64,000 nt of DNA from Pseudomonas sp. Teo4 (GCF_034387475.1 NZ_JAXCIL010000002.1:124001-188000); one strand, 5' to 3'. Shown: positions 29,260 through 40,561, counted from the first letter of the stretch. Program-made: numbers and translations. The notes: generated by a model from the sequence alone, not told the origin.

Positions 29260-29957
29260 ACAACTCACGTATTTTTTGGGTTACGGGGGCCAGTAATGGA
29301 CTGGGTCTGGCCTTGGTTGAACAGTTGCTCGATGCCGGGCACTGCGTTGCTGCAAGTGGCAAGGAAAGCGACACGCTGGATGCCTTGGCCGTAGAGCATG
29401 GCCGTCGTTTGCTGCGCCTGCCCTGGCAGTTGCAGGAGGAAGACCAGGTAACCAGTGCCTGCGAGCAGATCTGCCGTACCTGGTGCGCACTGGACAGCCT
29501 GATCCTCAACGCTGGCACCAGCGATTATCTGCCCGACACTGTGGCGGACGCCGACCTGTTCGAGACGATCGTCAACAGCAACCAACTGGCTGGCGAACAC
29601 TGCCTCACCCACGCCCTGCCGCTGCTGGCACAGGGCACGACGCCGCAGGTAACGGCGATATTCAATCGCTACTCGGCCCTGCAGCTGCACGCGCCAACAC
29701 AAGTGACCGCGGGCTGGAACAACATGCCGCAGTGGTTGCGTGAGCAGCGTGAAGAGCTGAAGCGACAGGGTATTGATTTGACGGTGGTGGCGCCGCAGTC
29801 ACTGAAGACGCACGTGACCTCTGCCCAGGCTGTTCCAGAACCATGGACGCCGGACACCGCGGCCCAGGAACTGATCCAGCGGTTGCCATTGCGGGAACCG
29901 GAGCTGGTACTGGAGGCGCTCGACCTCAACAGCCTTTGGCCGTTGCCGAGCAGGTAA
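29256..29957 (+). CDS. Degenerate short-chain dehydrogenase-like protein
   Basis: A 233-residue Rossmann protein with the SDR cofactor motif VTGASNGLGLAL and the NAG motif in LILNAGTSD. The catalytic YxxxK is not found: the aligned region reads TAGWNNMPQWLREQREEL. So it may bind a nucleotide without SDR catalysis. It starts with TTG inside the TTGA overlap with the phrB stop, the end of the light operon. The start is supported by AGAGGG upstream and by the cofactor motif beginning right after it. Confidence 0.72.
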   Translation: MNNSRIFWVTGASNGLGLALVEQLLDAGHCVAASGKESDTLDALAVEHGRRLLRLPWQLQEEDQVTSACEQICRTWCALDSLILNAGTSDYLPDTVADADLFETIVNSNQLAGEHCLTHALPLLAQGTTPQVTAIFNRYSALQLHAPTQVTAGWNNMPQWLREQREELKRQGIDLTVVAPQSLKTHVTSAQAVPEPWTPDTAAQELIQRLPLREPELVLEALDLNSLWPLPSR

Positions 29958-29972
29958 ACACCTTGTCAGCAC

Positions 29973-30006
29973 CGCCCCCATTGCCGGCGAGCCAGCGATG
30001 GGGGCG
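29973..30006. repeat. REP-like hairpin between convergent genes
   Basis: CGCCCCCATTGC is mirrored by GCGATGGGGGCG with a 10-base loop (one mismatch). It lies between the SDR-like gene and pagL and may end transcription from both sides. Confidence 0.6.
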
Positions 30007-30016
30007 TGCGACCAAC

Positions 30017-30535
30017 TCAAAGCGCCATCCGGTAATCCAGGCTGTAGCTTTCAACCCCATCGTTGGGTTGCTTGATACCCGCATTGGAATAGTGAATGGC
30101 GCGCACACCAATCTCATGCCCGCCTGCAAAGCGCAAACCAAAGCCGATACGGTCCTCGAACTGGAACGACGATCCCAACTCGTTGCTCTCCAGTTCGGTA
30201 CTGGAAAACGCCGCCACACCGATACCGGCCTCGATGTAAGGTTTGACCGACTCCCCGGCGAACTCATAAACGAAAACCGGCGCAAACGACAGGCTATGGT
30301 TGCTCGCGGTATCGTCGCCGTCCCAATAGCTGTAGGCACCATCCCAGTACCCTGTCAGCCGGCCAGTACTGCTTTGCCACCAACTTGCGTCCCAGTTCGA
30401 TTGCAGCCCCAGGCGATAGACCTGGGTGGAATCACTGGTCTGCCCCACCGAAAACGAAATATCGGCTGCCTGCGCCGACACCATATGCCCCAGAAACCAT
30501 GCGGCAGCCGCCGCCAAGCCAAGCCGTTTCTTCAT
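30017..30535 (-). CDS. pagL: Lipid A 3-O-deacylase
   Basis: A 172-residue outer-membrane protein with a signal peptide ending SAQA. It has the PagL catalytic region HYSNAGIKQPNDGVESYSL: His148, Ser150 and Glu162 match the His-Ser-Glu triad of P. aeruginosa PagL. The enzyme removes the 3-linked acyl chain of lipid A. The start MKKRLGLAAAAAW is chosen for the signal peptide and AAGGA upstream. Single gene, convergent with the light operon. Confidence 0.9.
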   Translation of the reverse strand: MKKRLGLAAAAAWFLGHMVSAQAADISFSVGQTSDSTQVYRLGLQSNWDASWWQSSTGRLTGYWDGAYSYWDGDDTASNHSLSFAPVFVYEFAGESVKPYIEAGIGVAAFSSTELESNELGSSFQFEDRIGFGLRFAGGHEIGVRAIHYSNAGIKQPNDGVESYSLDYRMAL

Positions 30536-30641
30536 GAGAAACATCCTTCTTCCTGATGCTGTTATGAGTGTTCGCCTTGTGTCAGGCAAATCGGTAGAAA
30601 TCGGCGGTAGTACGATAGTTCAGCTTTATTCCGCGTAGCTT

Positions 30642-31439
30642 TTACAACGGAAAGCTTTGCACACTGTCGGACTTATGCCACAGCAAAGGCAGGATATTTC
30701 TCAAGACTTGTGGGTCGGCACTGCTCCAGAAGCGCGCGGCCTGCGCCGGCCCGTCGGACAGCAATTCCCGAGCGGCCAGCAAGCGCTGCAACTGCCGTGC
30801 AACCGCGGCGCCGGTATCGATGATCGCAACATCCGCTGGCACCATTTCGGCCAGTAGCGGGCGCAGGAAGGGGTAATGGGTGCAACCCAGAATCAGCGTA
30901 TCGCAGCCCGCCTCCAACAGCGGCTGCACATAGCCCAGCAGCAACTGGCGCAACTGCGGGCTGCCGAGGTCACCGGTCTCTATCCGCTCGACCAACCCTG
31001 GGCAGGGTTGGGTAATCACTTGCACGTCATTGGCGAAGCGGTCGAGCAACGCGGCGAACATGGCACTTTGCAGCGTGCCGGTGGTGGCCAGTACCCCGAC
31101 CACGCCGGAACGGGTCGCCGCCGCGGCCGGCTTTACCGCAGGCTCCATGCCCACCAACGGCCAGTTCGGGTAGCGCTCACGCAGGTCGGCCACCGCCGCC
31201 ACCGTGGCGGTGTTGCAGGCCAGGACCATGGCCTTGGCCCCCTGGGCATGAAAGAACTCGGCAATGCGCCGACAACGATCGCGGATGTAGTCTGCCGATT
31301 TCTCACCATAGGGCACATGGCCACAATCGGCGACATACAGCAACGACTCGCTGGGCAGCTGACGCTGGATCTCGGCGAGCACCGACAAACCGCCGACCCC
31401 CGAGTCCATCACGCCGACCGGCGCCGAGCGCTCAGCCAT
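30642..31439 (-). CDS. murI: Glutamate racemase
   Basis: A 265-residue enzyme making D-glutamate for peptidoglycan. Both catalytic cysteines are seen: VLACNTATV and [11 protein letters not shown]. The start [17 protein letters not shown] lies inside the end of moeB (8-base overlap) and gives the normal length; the frame is open a little further upstream. Last gene of the hemA-prfA-prmC-moeB-murI unit. Confidence 0.93.
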   Translation of the reverse strand: MAERSAPVGVMDSGVGGLSVLAEIQRQLPSESLLYVADCGHVPYGEKSADYIRDRCRRIAEFFHAQGAKAMVLACNTATVAAVADLRERYPNWPLVGMEPAVKPAAAATRSGVVGVLATTGTLQSAMFAALLDRFANDVQVITQPCPGLVERIETGDLGSPQLRQLLLGYVQPLLEAGCDTLILGCTHYPFLRPLLAEMVPADVAIIDTGAAVARQLQRLLAARELLSDGPAQAARFWSSADPQVLRNILPLLWHKSDSVQSFPL

Positions 31440-32187
31440 GCCGGTTACCACACACCGCGCAGGCCGGGTCGCGCTTGACCCGCAGCTCACGCATGCGCGT
31501 GCCCAGGGCGTCGATCAGCAACAACCGCCCCACCAGTGGCTCGCCGAACCCAGCCAGCAGTTTCATGGCCTCCAGTGCCTGCAAGCTGCCCACCAGCCCC
31601 ACCAGCGGGCCGATCACACCGGCCTCGCTGCAGGTCAGCTCAGCCTCAGTACCGTGGCCATACAGGCAGTGGTAGCAAGGGCTGTTGTCGCGGCGCGGGT
31701 CGAACACCGAAAGCTGCCCTTCCAGGCGAATGGCGGCGCCGCTGACCAGCGGCTTGCCGGCAGCCACACAGGCCGCGTTGACGGCTTCGCGGGTGGCGAA
31801 GTTGTCCGAGCAGTCCAACACCAGGTCCACCGCAGCTACCGCCGAGGCTAAGGAGTCTTCGTCCAGCGCCTGGCGATGGGCAACCAGCCCCACTTCGGGG
31901 TTGATGGCCTGCAGACGCTGGATCGCCGAGTCCACCTTGCTCATGCCGACGCTGGTGCTGTCGTGAATCACCTGGCGCTGCAGGTTGGTCAGGTCGACGG
32001 TGTCGAAGTCCGCCAGATGCAGTTCGCCCACCCCTGCCGCAGCCAGGTACAGCGCCACCGGCGAACCGAGGCCGCCAAGGCCGACGATCAATGCCTTGCC
32101 GCGCTTGAGCCGCAGTTGGCCATCGATATCGACTTGGGCCAGCAACACCTGCCGGCTGTAACGCAACAGCTCCTGATCACTCAACAT
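31432..32187 (-). CDS. moeB: Molybdopterin-synthase adenylyltransferase
   Basis: A 251-residue E1-like enzyme that adenylates the C-terminus of MoaD in molybdopterin synthesis. The ATP-binding GLGGLGSP motif and the two zinc CxxC pairs (CYHC and CAVC) are present. It overlaps prmC by 7 bases and murI by 8, so it is translated within the same operon. Confidence 0.9.
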   Translation of the reverse strand: MLSDQELLRYSRQVLLAQVDIDGQLRLKRGKALIVGLGGLGSPVALYLAAAGVGELHLADFDTVDLTNLQRQVIHDSTSVGMSKVDSAIQRLQAINPEVGLVAHRQALDEDSLASAVAAVDLVLDCSDNFATREAVNAACVAAGKPLVSGAAIRLEGQLSVFDPRRDNSPCYHCLYGHGTEAELTCSEAGVIGPLVGLVGSLQALEAMKLLAGFGEPLVGRLLLIDALGTRMRELRVKRDPACAVCGNRHG

Positions 32188-33011
32188 GGCAGACGCCCCA
32201 CAGTGATACGTTCGTGGCCGCCCAGGTCCTTGCGGCTGGCAACCTCGGTAAAGCCCCGCGCAGTCAACAACGCCTGCACCGAGGCAGCTTGATCATAGCC
32301 GTGTTCGAGCAACAGCCAACCGCCTGGCAGCAGGTGCTCCGGCGCCTGGTCGATGATTACCCGAAGGTCATCCAGGCCATCGATGCCCGCCACCAGCGCG
32401 CTGCTGGGCTCGAAACGCACGTCGCCCGCCACCAGGTGCGGGTCCTCGGCAGCGATGTAGGGCGGGTTGCTCAGAACGAGGTTGAAGCGCTGCCCTGCCA
32501 GGCTGTCGAACCAATGGCTGGCCAACACTTGGACGTTGTTCAGCCCCAGGCGCTGGCGGTTGCGTTCGGCCAGTGCCACGGCCTCGTCGACCCGGTCTAC
32601 CGCCGTCACCTGCCAGGCCGGGCAATCGCTGGCCAAGGCCAAAGCGATGGCACCGGTGCCGGTGCCCAGGTCGAGTACCTTGGCTGGCGAAGCTGGCTGC
32701 AACTCCAGAGCGGTCTCGACCAGCAATTCGGTATCGGGGCGCGGGATCAGGGTGTGCGGCGCGACTTCAAGGTCAAGCTTCCAGAAGCCCTGCTGCCCCA
32801 GGATGTAGGCCACAGGCTCTCCAGCACGGCGGCGCTCAAGGTAACCGGCGAAAACTTCCGCCGCCTCGCTGCTGACGATACGCTCGGGCCAGGTGTGCAG
32901 GTAGCTGCGCGACTTGCCGATGGCCGCGGCCAGCAACAGTTCGGCATCCAGGCGCTCGGTGGGCGAGTCTGGCAACTGCGCGTTGCGCAACAAGCTGGCG
33001 ATGATGGTCAT
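32181..33011 (-). CDS. prmC: Release factor glutamine methyltransferase
   Basis: A 276-residue SAM enzyme that methylates the GGQ glutamine of RF1 and RF2. The SAM motif VLDLGTGTGAIALAL and the catalytic SNPPYIA motif are present. The start shares a base with the prfA stop (TAATG). It lies next to its substrate gene prfA. The frame is open upstream inside prfA, but that start is not needed. Confidence 0.93.
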   Translation of the reverse strand: MTIIASLLRNAQLPDSPTERLDAELLLAAAIGKSRSYLHTWPERIVSSEAAEVFAGYLERRRAGEPVAYILGQQGFWKLDLEVAPHTLIPRPDTELLVETALELQPASPAKVLDLGTGTGAIALALASDCPAWQVTAVDRVDEAVALAERNRQRLGLNNVQVLASHWFDSLAGQRFNLVLSNPPYIAAEDPHLVAGDVRFEPSSALVAGIDGLDDLRVIIDQAPEHLLPGGWLLLEHGYDQAASVQALLTARGFTEVASRKDLGGHERITVGRLPC

Positions 33012-34093
33012 TATTCCCCCAGGGCTGCCAGTTGATCGGCCTGGTACTCGGCCAGCAACGGTTCGATCACGGCCTCCACGCCACCGGCGAGGATTTCGTC
33101 GAGGGAATACAGGGTCAGGTTGATGCGGTGATCGGTTACCCGGCCCTGTGGATAGTTGTAGGTGCGGATCCGCTCGGAGCGGTCGCCCGAGCCGACCAGC
33201 AGCTTGCGCTCGCTGGCGATGGCATTCTGGGCGGCACTGGTTTGCATGTCGTTGAGTTTGGCCGACAACCAGGACATCGCGCGCGCACGGTTCTTGTGCT
33301 GCGAACGCTCTTCCTGGCACTCGACCACGATACCGGTGGGCAAGTGGGTGATCCGGATTGCCGAGTCGGTCTTGTTGACGTGCTGGCCACCGGCGCCCGA
33401 AGCGCGATAGGTGTCCACCCGCAGATCGGCAGGGTTGATCTCGATAGCCACTTGCTCATCAGGCTCAGGCAGTACCGCCACCGTGCACGCGGAGGTATGG
33501 ATACGGCCCTGGGATTCGGTTTCCGGCACCCGCTGCACGCGGTGTGCGCCAGACTCGAACTTCAGTTTGCCGTAGACGCTGTCACCTTCGACGCGGGCGA
33601 TGATTTCTTTGTAGCCGCCGTGCTCGCCCTCGTTCTCCGAGAGAATCTCCAGACGCCAGCCGCGCCTTTCGGCATAGCGCGAATACATGCGGAACAGGTC
33701 GCCGGAAAAGATCGCCGCTTCGTCACCACCGGTACCGGCGCGAATTTCCAGGAACACGTTGCGACCGTCGTTGGGGTCCTTGGGCAGCAGCATGCGCTGC
33801 AGCTGGGACTCGAGCCCGACCAATTGTTCCTTGGCCTCGCGCACTTCTTCCACCGCCATTTCGCGCAGGTCGGGGTCGGCATCCTTGAGCAGCGCCTGGG
33901 CGCCTTCGAGGTCGTCCTGAACCTTGCGCCACTCTTTATAAGCAGCGATGACCGGCTCGACTTCGGCGTATTCGCGGGAATAGGCGCGGAAGCGGGTCTG
34001 GTCGGAAATGACTTCGGCGTCACCGAGCAGTGCGGTGAGTTCCTCGAAGCGGTCCTGGAGCGTGTCCAGTTTGTTCAGCAGCGACGCTTTCAT
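33011..34093 (-). CDS. prfA: Peptide chain release factor 1
   Basis: A 360-residue RF1 that reads UAA and UAG. The GGQ motif is in [16 protein letters not shown] near residue 235, and the flanking sequence is fully typical. It overlaps hemA by 4 bases and prmC by 1. Confidence 0.95.
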   Translation of the reverse strand: MKASLLNKLDTLQDRFEELTALLGDAEVISDQTRFRAYSREYAEVEPVIAAYKEWRKVQDDLEGAQALLKDADPDLREMAVEEVREAKEQLVGLESQLQRMLLPKDPNDGRNVFLEIRAGTGGDEAAIFSGDLFRMYSRYAERRGWRLEILSENEGEHGGYKEIIARVEGDSVYGKLKFESGAHRVQRVPETESQGRIHTSACTVAVLPEPDEQVAIEINPADLRVDTYRASGAGGQHVNKTDSAIRITHLPTGIVVECQEERSQHKNRARAMSWLSAKLNDMQTSAAQNAIASERKLLVGSGDRSERIRTYNYPQGRVTDHRINLTLYSLDEILAGGVEAVIEPLLAEYQADQLAALGE

Positions 34094-35367
34094 TGCGGGG
34101 TTTTGTCCGTCGAGCCCTCGTTGAGGGCAAAGAGTTCCTGGGCCATGGCCAGCGCATCGAGGCGGCCCTCGGCCGAGAGCTTTTTCAACTGCACGCTGGG
34201 CGCATGCAGGAGTTTGTTGGTCAGCCCCCGGGCCAGTTGGGCCAGTACATCTTCGGGGCTACCGCCATTGGCCAGCAGACGCTGGGCCTTTTGCAGTTCT
34301 TCGTCACGCAGGCGTTCGCTTTGCTGGCGATAGGCACGCAGCACATCCACCGCTGCCAGCTCGCGCAGGCGCACCATGAAGTCCTCGGCACCCACCGAGA
34401 CCAGCTCTTCAGCAGCCTGCGCTGCGCCCTGGCGGCTCTTGAGGTTTTCCGCGACCACTTCGTGCAGGTCATCGACCGTGTACAAGTAGACATCATCGAG
34501 CTCGCCGACTTCGGGCTCGATATCCCGTGGCACGGCGATATCGACCATGAAGATCGGCTTGTGCCGACGCTGTTTCAGCGCACTTTCCACCGCGCCTTTG
34601 CCGAGGATCGGAAGCTGGCTGGCGGTGGAACTGATGACGATGTCGCTGTTGGCCAGTTCCTGCGGGATATCGGCCAGCAGTACGGCATGGGCACCGAACT
34701 GTTCGGCCAGGATGCTGGCCCGTTCCAGGGTGCGGTTGGCGACGACGATCCGGCGCACGCCTTGCTCGTAGAGATGGCGGGCGACCAGGGTGATGGTCTC
34801 GCCAGCACCGATCAACAAGGCCTGGCTGCGCCCCAGGTCACTGAAGATCTGCCGCGCCAGGCTGACGGCGGCGAAGGCCACCGACACCGGGTTCTCGCCG
34901 ATCGCGGTGTCGGTACGCACTTGCTTGGCGGCACTGAAGGTGGCCTGGAACAGGCGCCCGAGCAACGGCCCGATGGTGCCCGCCTCGCGGGCCACGGCAT
35001 AGGCCGACTTCATCTGGCCGAGAATCTGCGGCTCGCCGAGCACCAGCGAGTCTAGGCCAGAGGCCACCCGCATCATGTGTTTCACGGCATCGTGCTCTTC
35101 ATGGATGTAGGCGCTGGCGCGCAGCTCATCCAGGCTCAGGCGGTGATAGTCGGCCAGCCACTGCAGAACGGCGTCGGCTGACAGGTGGTCCTGCTCTATA
35201 TAGAGCTCGCTACGGTTGCAGGTCGACAGAATCGCCGCTTCGCGGCTGGCGGTCAGTCGGCAGAGCTGCTGCAGGGCGTCTACCAGCTGCTCTGGGGTAA
35301 ACGCCACGCGCTCGCGTACGTCTACCGAGGCAGTCTTATGGTTGATACCAAGTGCAAGAAAGGCCAT
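34090..35367 (-). CDS. hemA: Glutamyl-tRNA reductase
   Basis: A 425-residue enzyme making glutamate-1-semialdehyde from Glu-tRNA, the first committed step of tetrapyrrole synthesis. The catalytic Cys50 lies in STCNRSELY, and the NADPH domain has [14 protein letters not shown]. First gene of the hemA-prfA-prmC-moeB-murI unit, divergent from the TPR lipoprotein gene across about 190 bases. Confidence 0.95.
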   Translation of the reverse strand: MAFLALGINHKTASVDVRERVAFTPEQLVDALQQLCRLTASREAAILSTCNRSELYIEQDHLSADAVLQWLADYHRLSLDELRASAYIHEEHDAVKHMMRVASGLDSLVLGEPQILGQMKSAYAVAREAGTIGPLLGRLFQATFSAAKQVRTDTAIGENPVSVAFAAVSLARQIFSDLGRSQALLIGAGETITLVARHLYEQGVRRIVVANRTLERASILAEQFGAHAVLLADIPQELANSDIVISSTASQLPILGKGAVESALKQRRHKPIFMVDIAVPRDIEPEVGELDDVYLYTVDDLHEVVAENLKSRQGAAQAAEELVSVGAEDFMVRLRELAAVDVLRAYRQQSERLRDEELQKAQRLLANGGSPEDVLAQLARGLTNKLLHAPSVQLKKLSAEGRLDALAMAQELFALNEGSTDKTPQ

Positions 35368-35554
35368 GCAAGGTCGCTGGTTGTGACGAGAAGCCGATAA
35401 TTGTCCTCTTTCACAGGTTTTAGAACAACCACCGTTCGCTATTGTCCCAATAATCCCAGGCCATCCCTGTAAACCGCGACCTTCGCCGGTGGGTTTGCCC
35501 CCGCGCTTGTGTCATCATGCTCCGACCGCCGGTTAGTCCTTCTAAGCCTCATTT

Positions 35555-37276
35555 ATGAACAGACCCTACGCATTGCTGCTTGCCCTCGCCCTGCTCCAGG
35601 GCTGCCAGAGCCTGGCCCCGCAACAAGCCGAACCGCCCGTCGCCGAGGCTGGCAAGGCTGAGGCCGACAAGCCCGTGGTGTATGGGTCGTTCACACAGGA
35701 CACGCTGTATAGCCTGTTGGTGGCAGAGCTGGCCGGCCAGCGCAATCGCTTCGACATCGCCCTGGCCAACTACACCGACCAGGCCGAGAAGACCCAGGAC
35801 CCCGGCGTTTCCGAGCGTGCCTACCGCATCGCCGAGTACCTGGGCGCGGATGAGCCGGCCCTGGACAGTGCGCTCATCTGGGCCCGCAACGACCCACAGA
35901 ACCTCGACGCCCAACGCGCCGCCGCTGTCCAGCTGGCACGCGCCGGCCGCTATGACGACTCCATGGCCTACATGGAAAAGGTGCTTCAGGGCCAGGGCGA
36001 TACCCACTTCGACTTCCTCGCCCTGTCCGCCGCCGAAACCGATCAAGGCACCCGCGACGGCCTGATGCAAAGCTTCGAGCGTCTGTTGGTCAAATATCCT
36101 GACAACAGCCAGCTGGTGTTCGGCAAGGCCCTGCTGCTCAACCAGGACGGCAAGCCCCAGCAAGCTCTCGACCTGCTTGAAGCGCACCCACCGCAGAACG
36201 GCGAAATAGCCCCGATTCTGCTGCGCGCGCGCCTGCTCCAGGCCCTCGACCGCGGCCCTGAGGCCTTGCCACTGTTGCGCGGTGCGATCCGCGACAACCC
36301 GGACGACAAGCGCCTGCGTCTGACCTACGCCCGCACCTTGGTCGAGCAGGACCGCATCGCCGACGCCAAGGGCGAATTCCTCAGCCTGGTCCAGCAATAC
36401 CCGGAAGATGACGAGTTGCGTTACTCCCTGGCGCTGGTGTGCATGGAGAACAAGGACTGGGATGAAGCCGAAAGCTATCTGCAAGAGCTGATCGAGCGCG
36501 ACAGTAATGTCGATGCCGCCCACCTCAACCTGGGACGCATCCGTGAGGAACGCCACGACCCCGAGGGCGCCCTGCGTGAATATGCCCTGGTCGGCACCGG
36601 CCCCGACTACCTGCCGGCGCAACTACGCCAGGCCGATATCCTGATCGCCAACGGTCGCGGCACCGAGGCCTCGCGCCTGCTTGCCGAAGCCCGTGAAGCC
36701 CAGCCGGACCTTGCTATCCAGCTGTACCTGGTGGAGTCGGAAAGCTACAGCAACAACAACAAGGACGCCCAGGCCGACCAAGTGTTGCAACAGGCCCTCA
36801 AGCGCTTCCCGGATGACCTCAACCTGCTTTACACCCGCGCCATGCTGGCCGAAAAGCGTGATGACCTGCCGCAAATGGAACAAGACCTGCGCGCCATCAT
36901 CGCTCGCCAGCCGGAAAACGCCATGGCGCTGAACGCGCTTGGCTACACCCTGGCCGACCGCACCACTCGCTACACCGAGGCCAAGGCACTGATCGACAAG
37001 GCCCACCAGCTCACCCCGGACGACCCGGCCGTGCTCGACAGCCTGGGCTGGGTCGCCTACCGCCTGGGCAACCTCGATGAAGCCGAACGCTACCTGCGCC
37101 AGGCCTTCGAGCGCTTCCCCGACCATGAAGTGGCTGCCCACCTGGGCGAGGTGCTGTGGGCCAACGGCAAGCGCCGCGAAGCTCGCCAGGTCTGGGCCAA
37201 GGCCTTCGAAGCTCAGCCCGACAGCCCTATCCTGCGCAAGACCGTCTTGCGCCTGACCGGATCCGAGACCCTTTAA
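35555..37276 (+). CDS. TPR-repeat lipoprotein
   Basis: A 573-residue lipoprotein with signal peptide and lipobox LLQGC at the N-terminus, followed by many tetratricopeptide repeats (such as [23 protein letters not shown]). It is placed 4 bases before lolB in most pseudomonads as here, suggesting an envelope assembly role. It is probably a periplasmic scaffold; partners are unknown. Confidence 0.88.
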   Translation: MNRPYALLLALALLQGCQSLAPQQAEPPVAEAGKAEADKPVVYGSFTQDTLYSLLVAELAGQRNRFDIALANYTDQAEKTQDPGVSERAYRIAEYLGADEPALDSALIWARNDPQNLDAQRAAAVQLARAGRYDDSMAYMEKVLQGQGDTHFDFLALSAAETDQGTRDGLMQSFERLLVKYPDNSQLVFGKALLLNQDGKPQQALDLLEAHPPQNGEIAPILLRARLLQALDRGPEALPLLRGAIRDNPDDKRLRLTYARTLVEQDRIADAKGEFLSLVQQYPEDDELRYSLALVCMENKDWDEAESYLQELIERDSNVDAAHLNLGRIREERHDPEGALREYALVGTGPDYLPAQLRQADILIANGRGTEASRLLAEAREAQPDLAIQLYLVESESYSNNNKDAQADQVLQQALKRFPDDLNLLYTRAMLAEKRDDLPQMEQDLRAIIARQPENAMALNALGYTLADRTTRYTEAKALIDKAHQLTPDDPAVLDSLGWVAYRLGNLDEAERYLRQAFERFPDHEVAAHLGEVLWANGKRREARQVWAKAFEAQPDSPILRKTVLRLTGSETL

Positions 37277-37280
37277 CGCC

Positions 37281-37898
37281 ATGTTCCTGCGCCATTGCAT
37301 CACCTTTTCCCTGATCGCCCTGCTTGCCGGCTGTGCTGGCTTCGGTTCCCGCGAAGCCCTGCATGGCCAAGGCAACCCACAGCAGTGGCGTGCCCATAAA
37401 GAACAGCTGAGCACCCTCGACGGCTGGCAGATCAACGGCAAGGTCGGTATTCGCGCCCCGCGCGACTCCGGCAGCGGCACACTGTTCTGGCTGCAACGCC
37501 AGGATTACTACGACATCCGCCTGGCCGGCCCGCTTGGCCGTGGTGCCGCACGCCTGACCGGCCGCCCGGGTGGCGTGGTACTGGAGGTCGCCAACCAGGG
37601 CCGCTTCGAGGCAGACAGCCCCGAGGCTCTGCTCGAAGAACAACTGGGCTGGCAATTGCCGGTCTCGCACCTGGTGTGGTGGGTGCGTGGCCTACCGGCC
37701 CCGGACAGCAAGAGCCAGCTGACCCTGGATGACGACAGCCGCCTGGCCAGCCTGAATCAGGACGGATGGCAAGTGCAGTACCTGAGCTATACCCAGCAAA
37801 ACGGCTACTGGCTGCCCGAACGCATGAAGCTGCACGGCGAAAACCTCGACGTGACCCTGGTGGTCAAGGACTGGCAGCCACGCCAGCTGGGGCACTGA
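37281..37898 (+). CDS. lolB: Outer-membrane lipoprotein receptor LolB
   Basis: A 205-residue lipoprotein that receives lipoproteins from LolA and inserts them in the outer membrane. Lipobox LLAGC, then the LolB domain with [18 protein letters not shown] and [11 protein letters not shown]. It is 4 bases after the TPR gene and 4 before ispE. Confidence 0.92.
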   Translation: MFLRHCITFSLIALLAGCAGFGSREALHGQGNPQQWRAHKEQLSTLDGWQINGKVGIRAPRDSGSGTLFWLQRQDYYDIRLAGPLGRGAARLTGRPGGVVLEVANQGRFEADSPEALLEEQLGWQLPVSHLVWWVRGLPAPDSKSQLTLDDDSRLASLNQDGWQVQYLSYTQQNGYWLPERMKLHGENLDVTLVVKDWQPRQLGH

Positions 37899-37902
37899 GC
37901 CC

Positions 37903-38763
37903 ATGTCAAAGCTCACCCTGCCCGCCCCGGCCAAACTCAACCTGTGGCTGCATATCGTCGGTCGCCGTCCAGACGGTTACCACGAACTGGAAACCGTATT
38001 CCAGTTCCTCGACCACGGCGACGAGTTGAGCTTCGCCCTGCGTGACGATGGCCAGATCCGCCTGCACACCGAGATCGACTCGGTACCGCATGACAGCAAC
38101 CTGATCGTGCGCGCCGCCCGTAAACTGCAGGAACAGTCCGGCACCGGCCTGGGGGCCGACATCTGGCTGACCAAGGTCCTGCCAATGGGCGGAGGCATTG
38201 GTGGCGGCAGTTCCGATGCAGCGACCACTCTGCTGGCACTCGACCATCTGTGGCAACTGGGCTGGGATGAAGATCGCCTGGCCACCCTGGGCCTGTCCCT
38301 GGGTGCGGATGTGCCAGTGTTCGTTCGTGGTCATGCGGCGTTCGCCCAGGGCGTGGGCGAGCAACTGACTCCGGTCGACCCCGAAGAGCCTTGGTATGTC
38401 GTGCTGGTGCCGCAAGTCTCTGTCAGCACTGTAGAAATTTTTTCGCATCCACAGTTGACACGTGATTCGCTCCCCCTTAAGATGCGCCCCGTTCCCGAGG
38501 GAAACAGTCGAAATGACTGCCAACCGGTGGTAGAGCAGAGTTACCCAGAAGTTCGCAATGCGTTGAATTCACTAGGTAAATTCACTGATGCTCGATTAAC
38601 CGGCACTGGAAGTTGTGTGTTTGGGGCCTTCCCAAGCAAAGCCGAAGCTGATAAAGTTCTGGCCCTTCTTTCAGCGACCCAAACAGGGTTTGTGGCGAAA
38701 GGAAGCAATGTTTCGATGTTGCATCGTAAGCTGCAAAGTCTGGTCAAGAAGTCGAGTGCATAG
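37903..38763 (+). CDS. ispE: 4-diphosphocytidyl-2-C-methyl-D-erythritol kinase
   Basis: A 286-residue GHMP-family kinase of the MEP isoprenoid pathway. [15 protein letters not shown] and the ATP loop [17 protein letters not shown] are diagnostic. The gene is complete. Its last third is less GC-rich than the rest and contains a strong promoter (38455-38483) that serves the genes after it. Confidence 0.93.
   Translation: MSKLTLPAPAKLNLWLHIVGRRPDGYHELETVFQFLDHGDELSFALRDDGQIRLHTEIDSVPHDSNLIVRAARKLQEQSGTGLGADIWLTKVLPMGGGIGGGSSDAATTLLALDHLWQLGWDEDRLATLGLSLGADVPVFVRGHAAFAQGVGEQLTPVDPEEPWYVVLVPQVSVSTVEIFSHPQLTRDSLPLKMRPVPEGNSRNDCQPVVEQSYPEVRNALNSLGKFTDARLTGTGSCVFGAFPSKAEADKVLALLSATQTGFVAKGSNVSMLHRKLQSLVKKSSA
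38455..38483 (+). promoter_or_regulatory. Sigma-70 promoter inside ispE, for tRNA-Gln and prs
   Basis: TTGACA (38455-38460), a 17-base spacer and TAAGAT (38478-38483) form a near-perfect sigma-70 promoter, followed by a GC-rich stretch GCGCCCCG, like the discriminator of growth-rate-controlled promoters. It lies about 300 bases before tRNA-Gln. Seen directly; activity is inferred. Confidence 0.75.
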
Positions 38764-38782
38764 CGCTCGCAGCAACAGATAC

Positions 38783-38857
38783 AGGGGCGTCGCCAAGCGG
38801 TAAGGCAGCAGGTTTTGATCCTGCCATGCGTTGGTTCGAATCCAGCCGCCCCTGCCA
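38783..38857 (+). tRNA. tRNA-Gln (anticodon TTG)
   Basis: The cloverleaf can be folded by hand: acceptor AGGGGCG/CGCCCCT, anticodon loop TTTTGAT with TTG, T loop TTCGAAT, and encoded GCCA at the 3' end. It is between ispE and prs on the same strand, as in other pseudomonads. Confidence 0.95.
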
Positions 38858-38904
38858 TTTTCTTTATACTCATCCAGGTTACCCTCAGCCTTCAGGTACT
38901 GCGC

Positions 38905-39846
38905 GTGTCCAAGATGATGGTCTTTACGGGGAACGCCAACCCCGATCTGGCTCGGCGTGTCGTACGTCAGCTGCATATCCCTCTCGGTGACGTCTCTGTC
39001 GGTAAATTCTCCGACGGCGAAATCAGCACTGAGATCAATGAAAATGTCCGCGGTAAAGACGTCTTCATTATTCAGCCGACTTGTGCCCCGACCAACGATA
39101 ACCTGATGGAACTGGTAGTGATGGCCGATGCCTTCCGCCGCTCCTCAGCATCCCGAATCACCGCCGTGATTCCTTACTTCGGATATGCCCGCCAGGACCG
39201 CCGTCCGCGTTCGGCACGTGTAGCCATCAGCGCCAAAGTCGTCGCTGACATGCTCACTGTCGTGGGTATCGACCGTGTTCTCACCGTCGACCTGCACGCT
39301 GACCAGATCCAAGGCTTCTTCGATATCCCCGTCGACAACATCTACGGCTCGCCCGTACTGGTCGACGACATCGAAGACCAGCGTTTCGAGAACCTGATGA
39401 TCGTCTCCCCGGACATTGGTGGTGTCGTGCGCGCACGTGCCGTCGCCAAGTCCCTGGGTGTCGACCTGGGTATCATCGACAAACGCCGCGAGAAGGCTAA
39501 CCACTCCGAGGTTATGCACATCATCGGCGACGTCGAAGGACGCACCTGCATCCTGGTAGACGATATGGTCGACACCGCCGGCACCCTGTGCCACGCGGCC
39601 AAGGCCCTGAAAGAACACGGCGCTGCCAAGGTTTACGCCTACTGCACGCACCCTGTCCTGTCGGGCCGCGCGATCGAGAACATCGAGAAGTCGGTACTGG
39701 ACGAGCTGGTGGTGACCAACACCGTTCCGCTGTCCGCCGCTGCTCAAGCCTGTGACCGTATCCGCCAGTTGGATATCGCACCGGTTGTCGCTGAAGCGGT
39801 ACGCCGCATCAGCAACGAAGAATCGATCAGCGCGATGTTCCGCTAA
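38905..39846 (+). CDS. prs: Ribose-phosphate pyrophosphokinase
   Basis: A 313-residue enzyme making PRPP from ribose 5-phosphate and [18 protein letters not shown], the [13 protein letters not shown] loop and the PRPP motif [13 protein letters not shown] are typical. The start is GTG at 38905, which gives the usual VSKMMVF beginning; the frame is open upstream through the tRNA and is not used. Expression probably starts at the promoter in ispE. A strong terminator follows. Confidence 0.95.
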   Translation: MSKMMVFTGNANPDLARRVVRQLHIPLGDVSVGKFSDGEISTEINENVRGKDVFIIQPTCAPTNDNLMELVVMADAFRRSSASRITAVIPYFGYARQDRRPRSARVAISAKVVADMLTVVGIDRVLTVDLHADQIQGFFDIPVDNIYGSPVLVDDIEDQRFENLMIVSPDIGGVVRARAVAKSLGVDLGIIDKRREKANHSEVMHIIGDVEGRTCILVDDMVDTAGTLCHAAKALKEHGAAKVYAYCTHPVLSGRAIENIEKSVLDELVVTNTVPLSAAAQACDRIRQLDIAPVVAEAVRRISNEESISAMFR

Positions 39847-39870
39847 GCGGAACACCTGCTGACGAAAAGC

Positions 39871-39909
39871 GCCCCGCCCCAACACTGGTTGTTGGGGCGG
39901 GGCTTTTTT
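39871..39909 (+). terminator. Rho-independent terminator of prs
   Basis: A 13-base perfect stem GCCCCGCCCCAAC with its complement, 7-base loop and TTTTTT. Confidence 0.95.
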
Positions 39910-39967
39910 GCCATCCCCGTTGGCGCTGGTCGCAAACGCCCTCGGGAGGCTATTTTGGAGATACAAA

Positions 39968-40561
39968 ATGACTGACTTCATCCTGAACGCCCAAGCGCGT
40001 ACTGACCTGGGGAAAGGTGCGAGCCGCCGCCTGCGTCACTCCGCCAACATCCCTGCCGTTGTTTACGGTGGCGATAAAGAAGCCCAATCCCTGACCATCC
40101 TGGCCAAGGAAATCGCCAAGCTGTTCGAAAACGAAGCTGCCTTCAGCCACGTTATCGAACTGAACGTCGACGGCGCCAAGCAGAACGTCGTGGTCAAGGC
40201 CATGCAGCGTCACCCAGCCAAAGGCTTCATCATGCACGCCGACTTCGTTCGCGTCGTTGCTGGCCAGAAACTGACCGCTAAAGTACCGGTTCACTTCATC
40301 AACGAAGAAGCTCCGGTCAAGAAAGGCGGCGAAATCTCCCACGTAGTGGCTGAGGTTGAAGTTTCCTGCGAAGCCAAAGACCTGCCTGAGTTCATCGAAG
40401 TCGACCTGGCCAAGGCTGAAATCGGCACCATCATCCACCTGTCGGACCTGAAAGCTCCGAAAGGCGTAGAGTTCGTTGCTCTGGCCCACGGTGATGACAA
40501 AGCTGTTGCCAACGTTCACGCTCCGCGCGTTGCTCCAGAAGCTGAAGGCGCTGCCGAGTAA
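39968..40561 (+). CDS. rplY: 50S ribosomal protein L25 (CTC form)
   Basis: A 197-residue long-form L25 that binds 5S rRNA; the N-terminal L25 domain ([20 protein letters not shown]) is followed by the CTC/TL5 C-terminal beta domain. TTGGAGAT precedes the ATG; the reading frame is open 20 codons further upstream in the prs terminator, which rules that out. Followed by pth. Confidence 0.94.
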   Translation: MTDFILNAQARTDLGKGASRRLRHSANIPAVVYGGDKEAQSLTILAKEIAKLFENEAAFSHVIELNVDGAKQNVVVKAMQRHPAKGFIMHADFVRVVAGQKLTAKVPVHFINEEAPVKKGGEISHVVAEVEVSCEAKDLPEFIEVDLAKAEIGTIIHLSDLKAPKGVEFVALAHGDDKAVANVHAPRVAPEAEGAAE

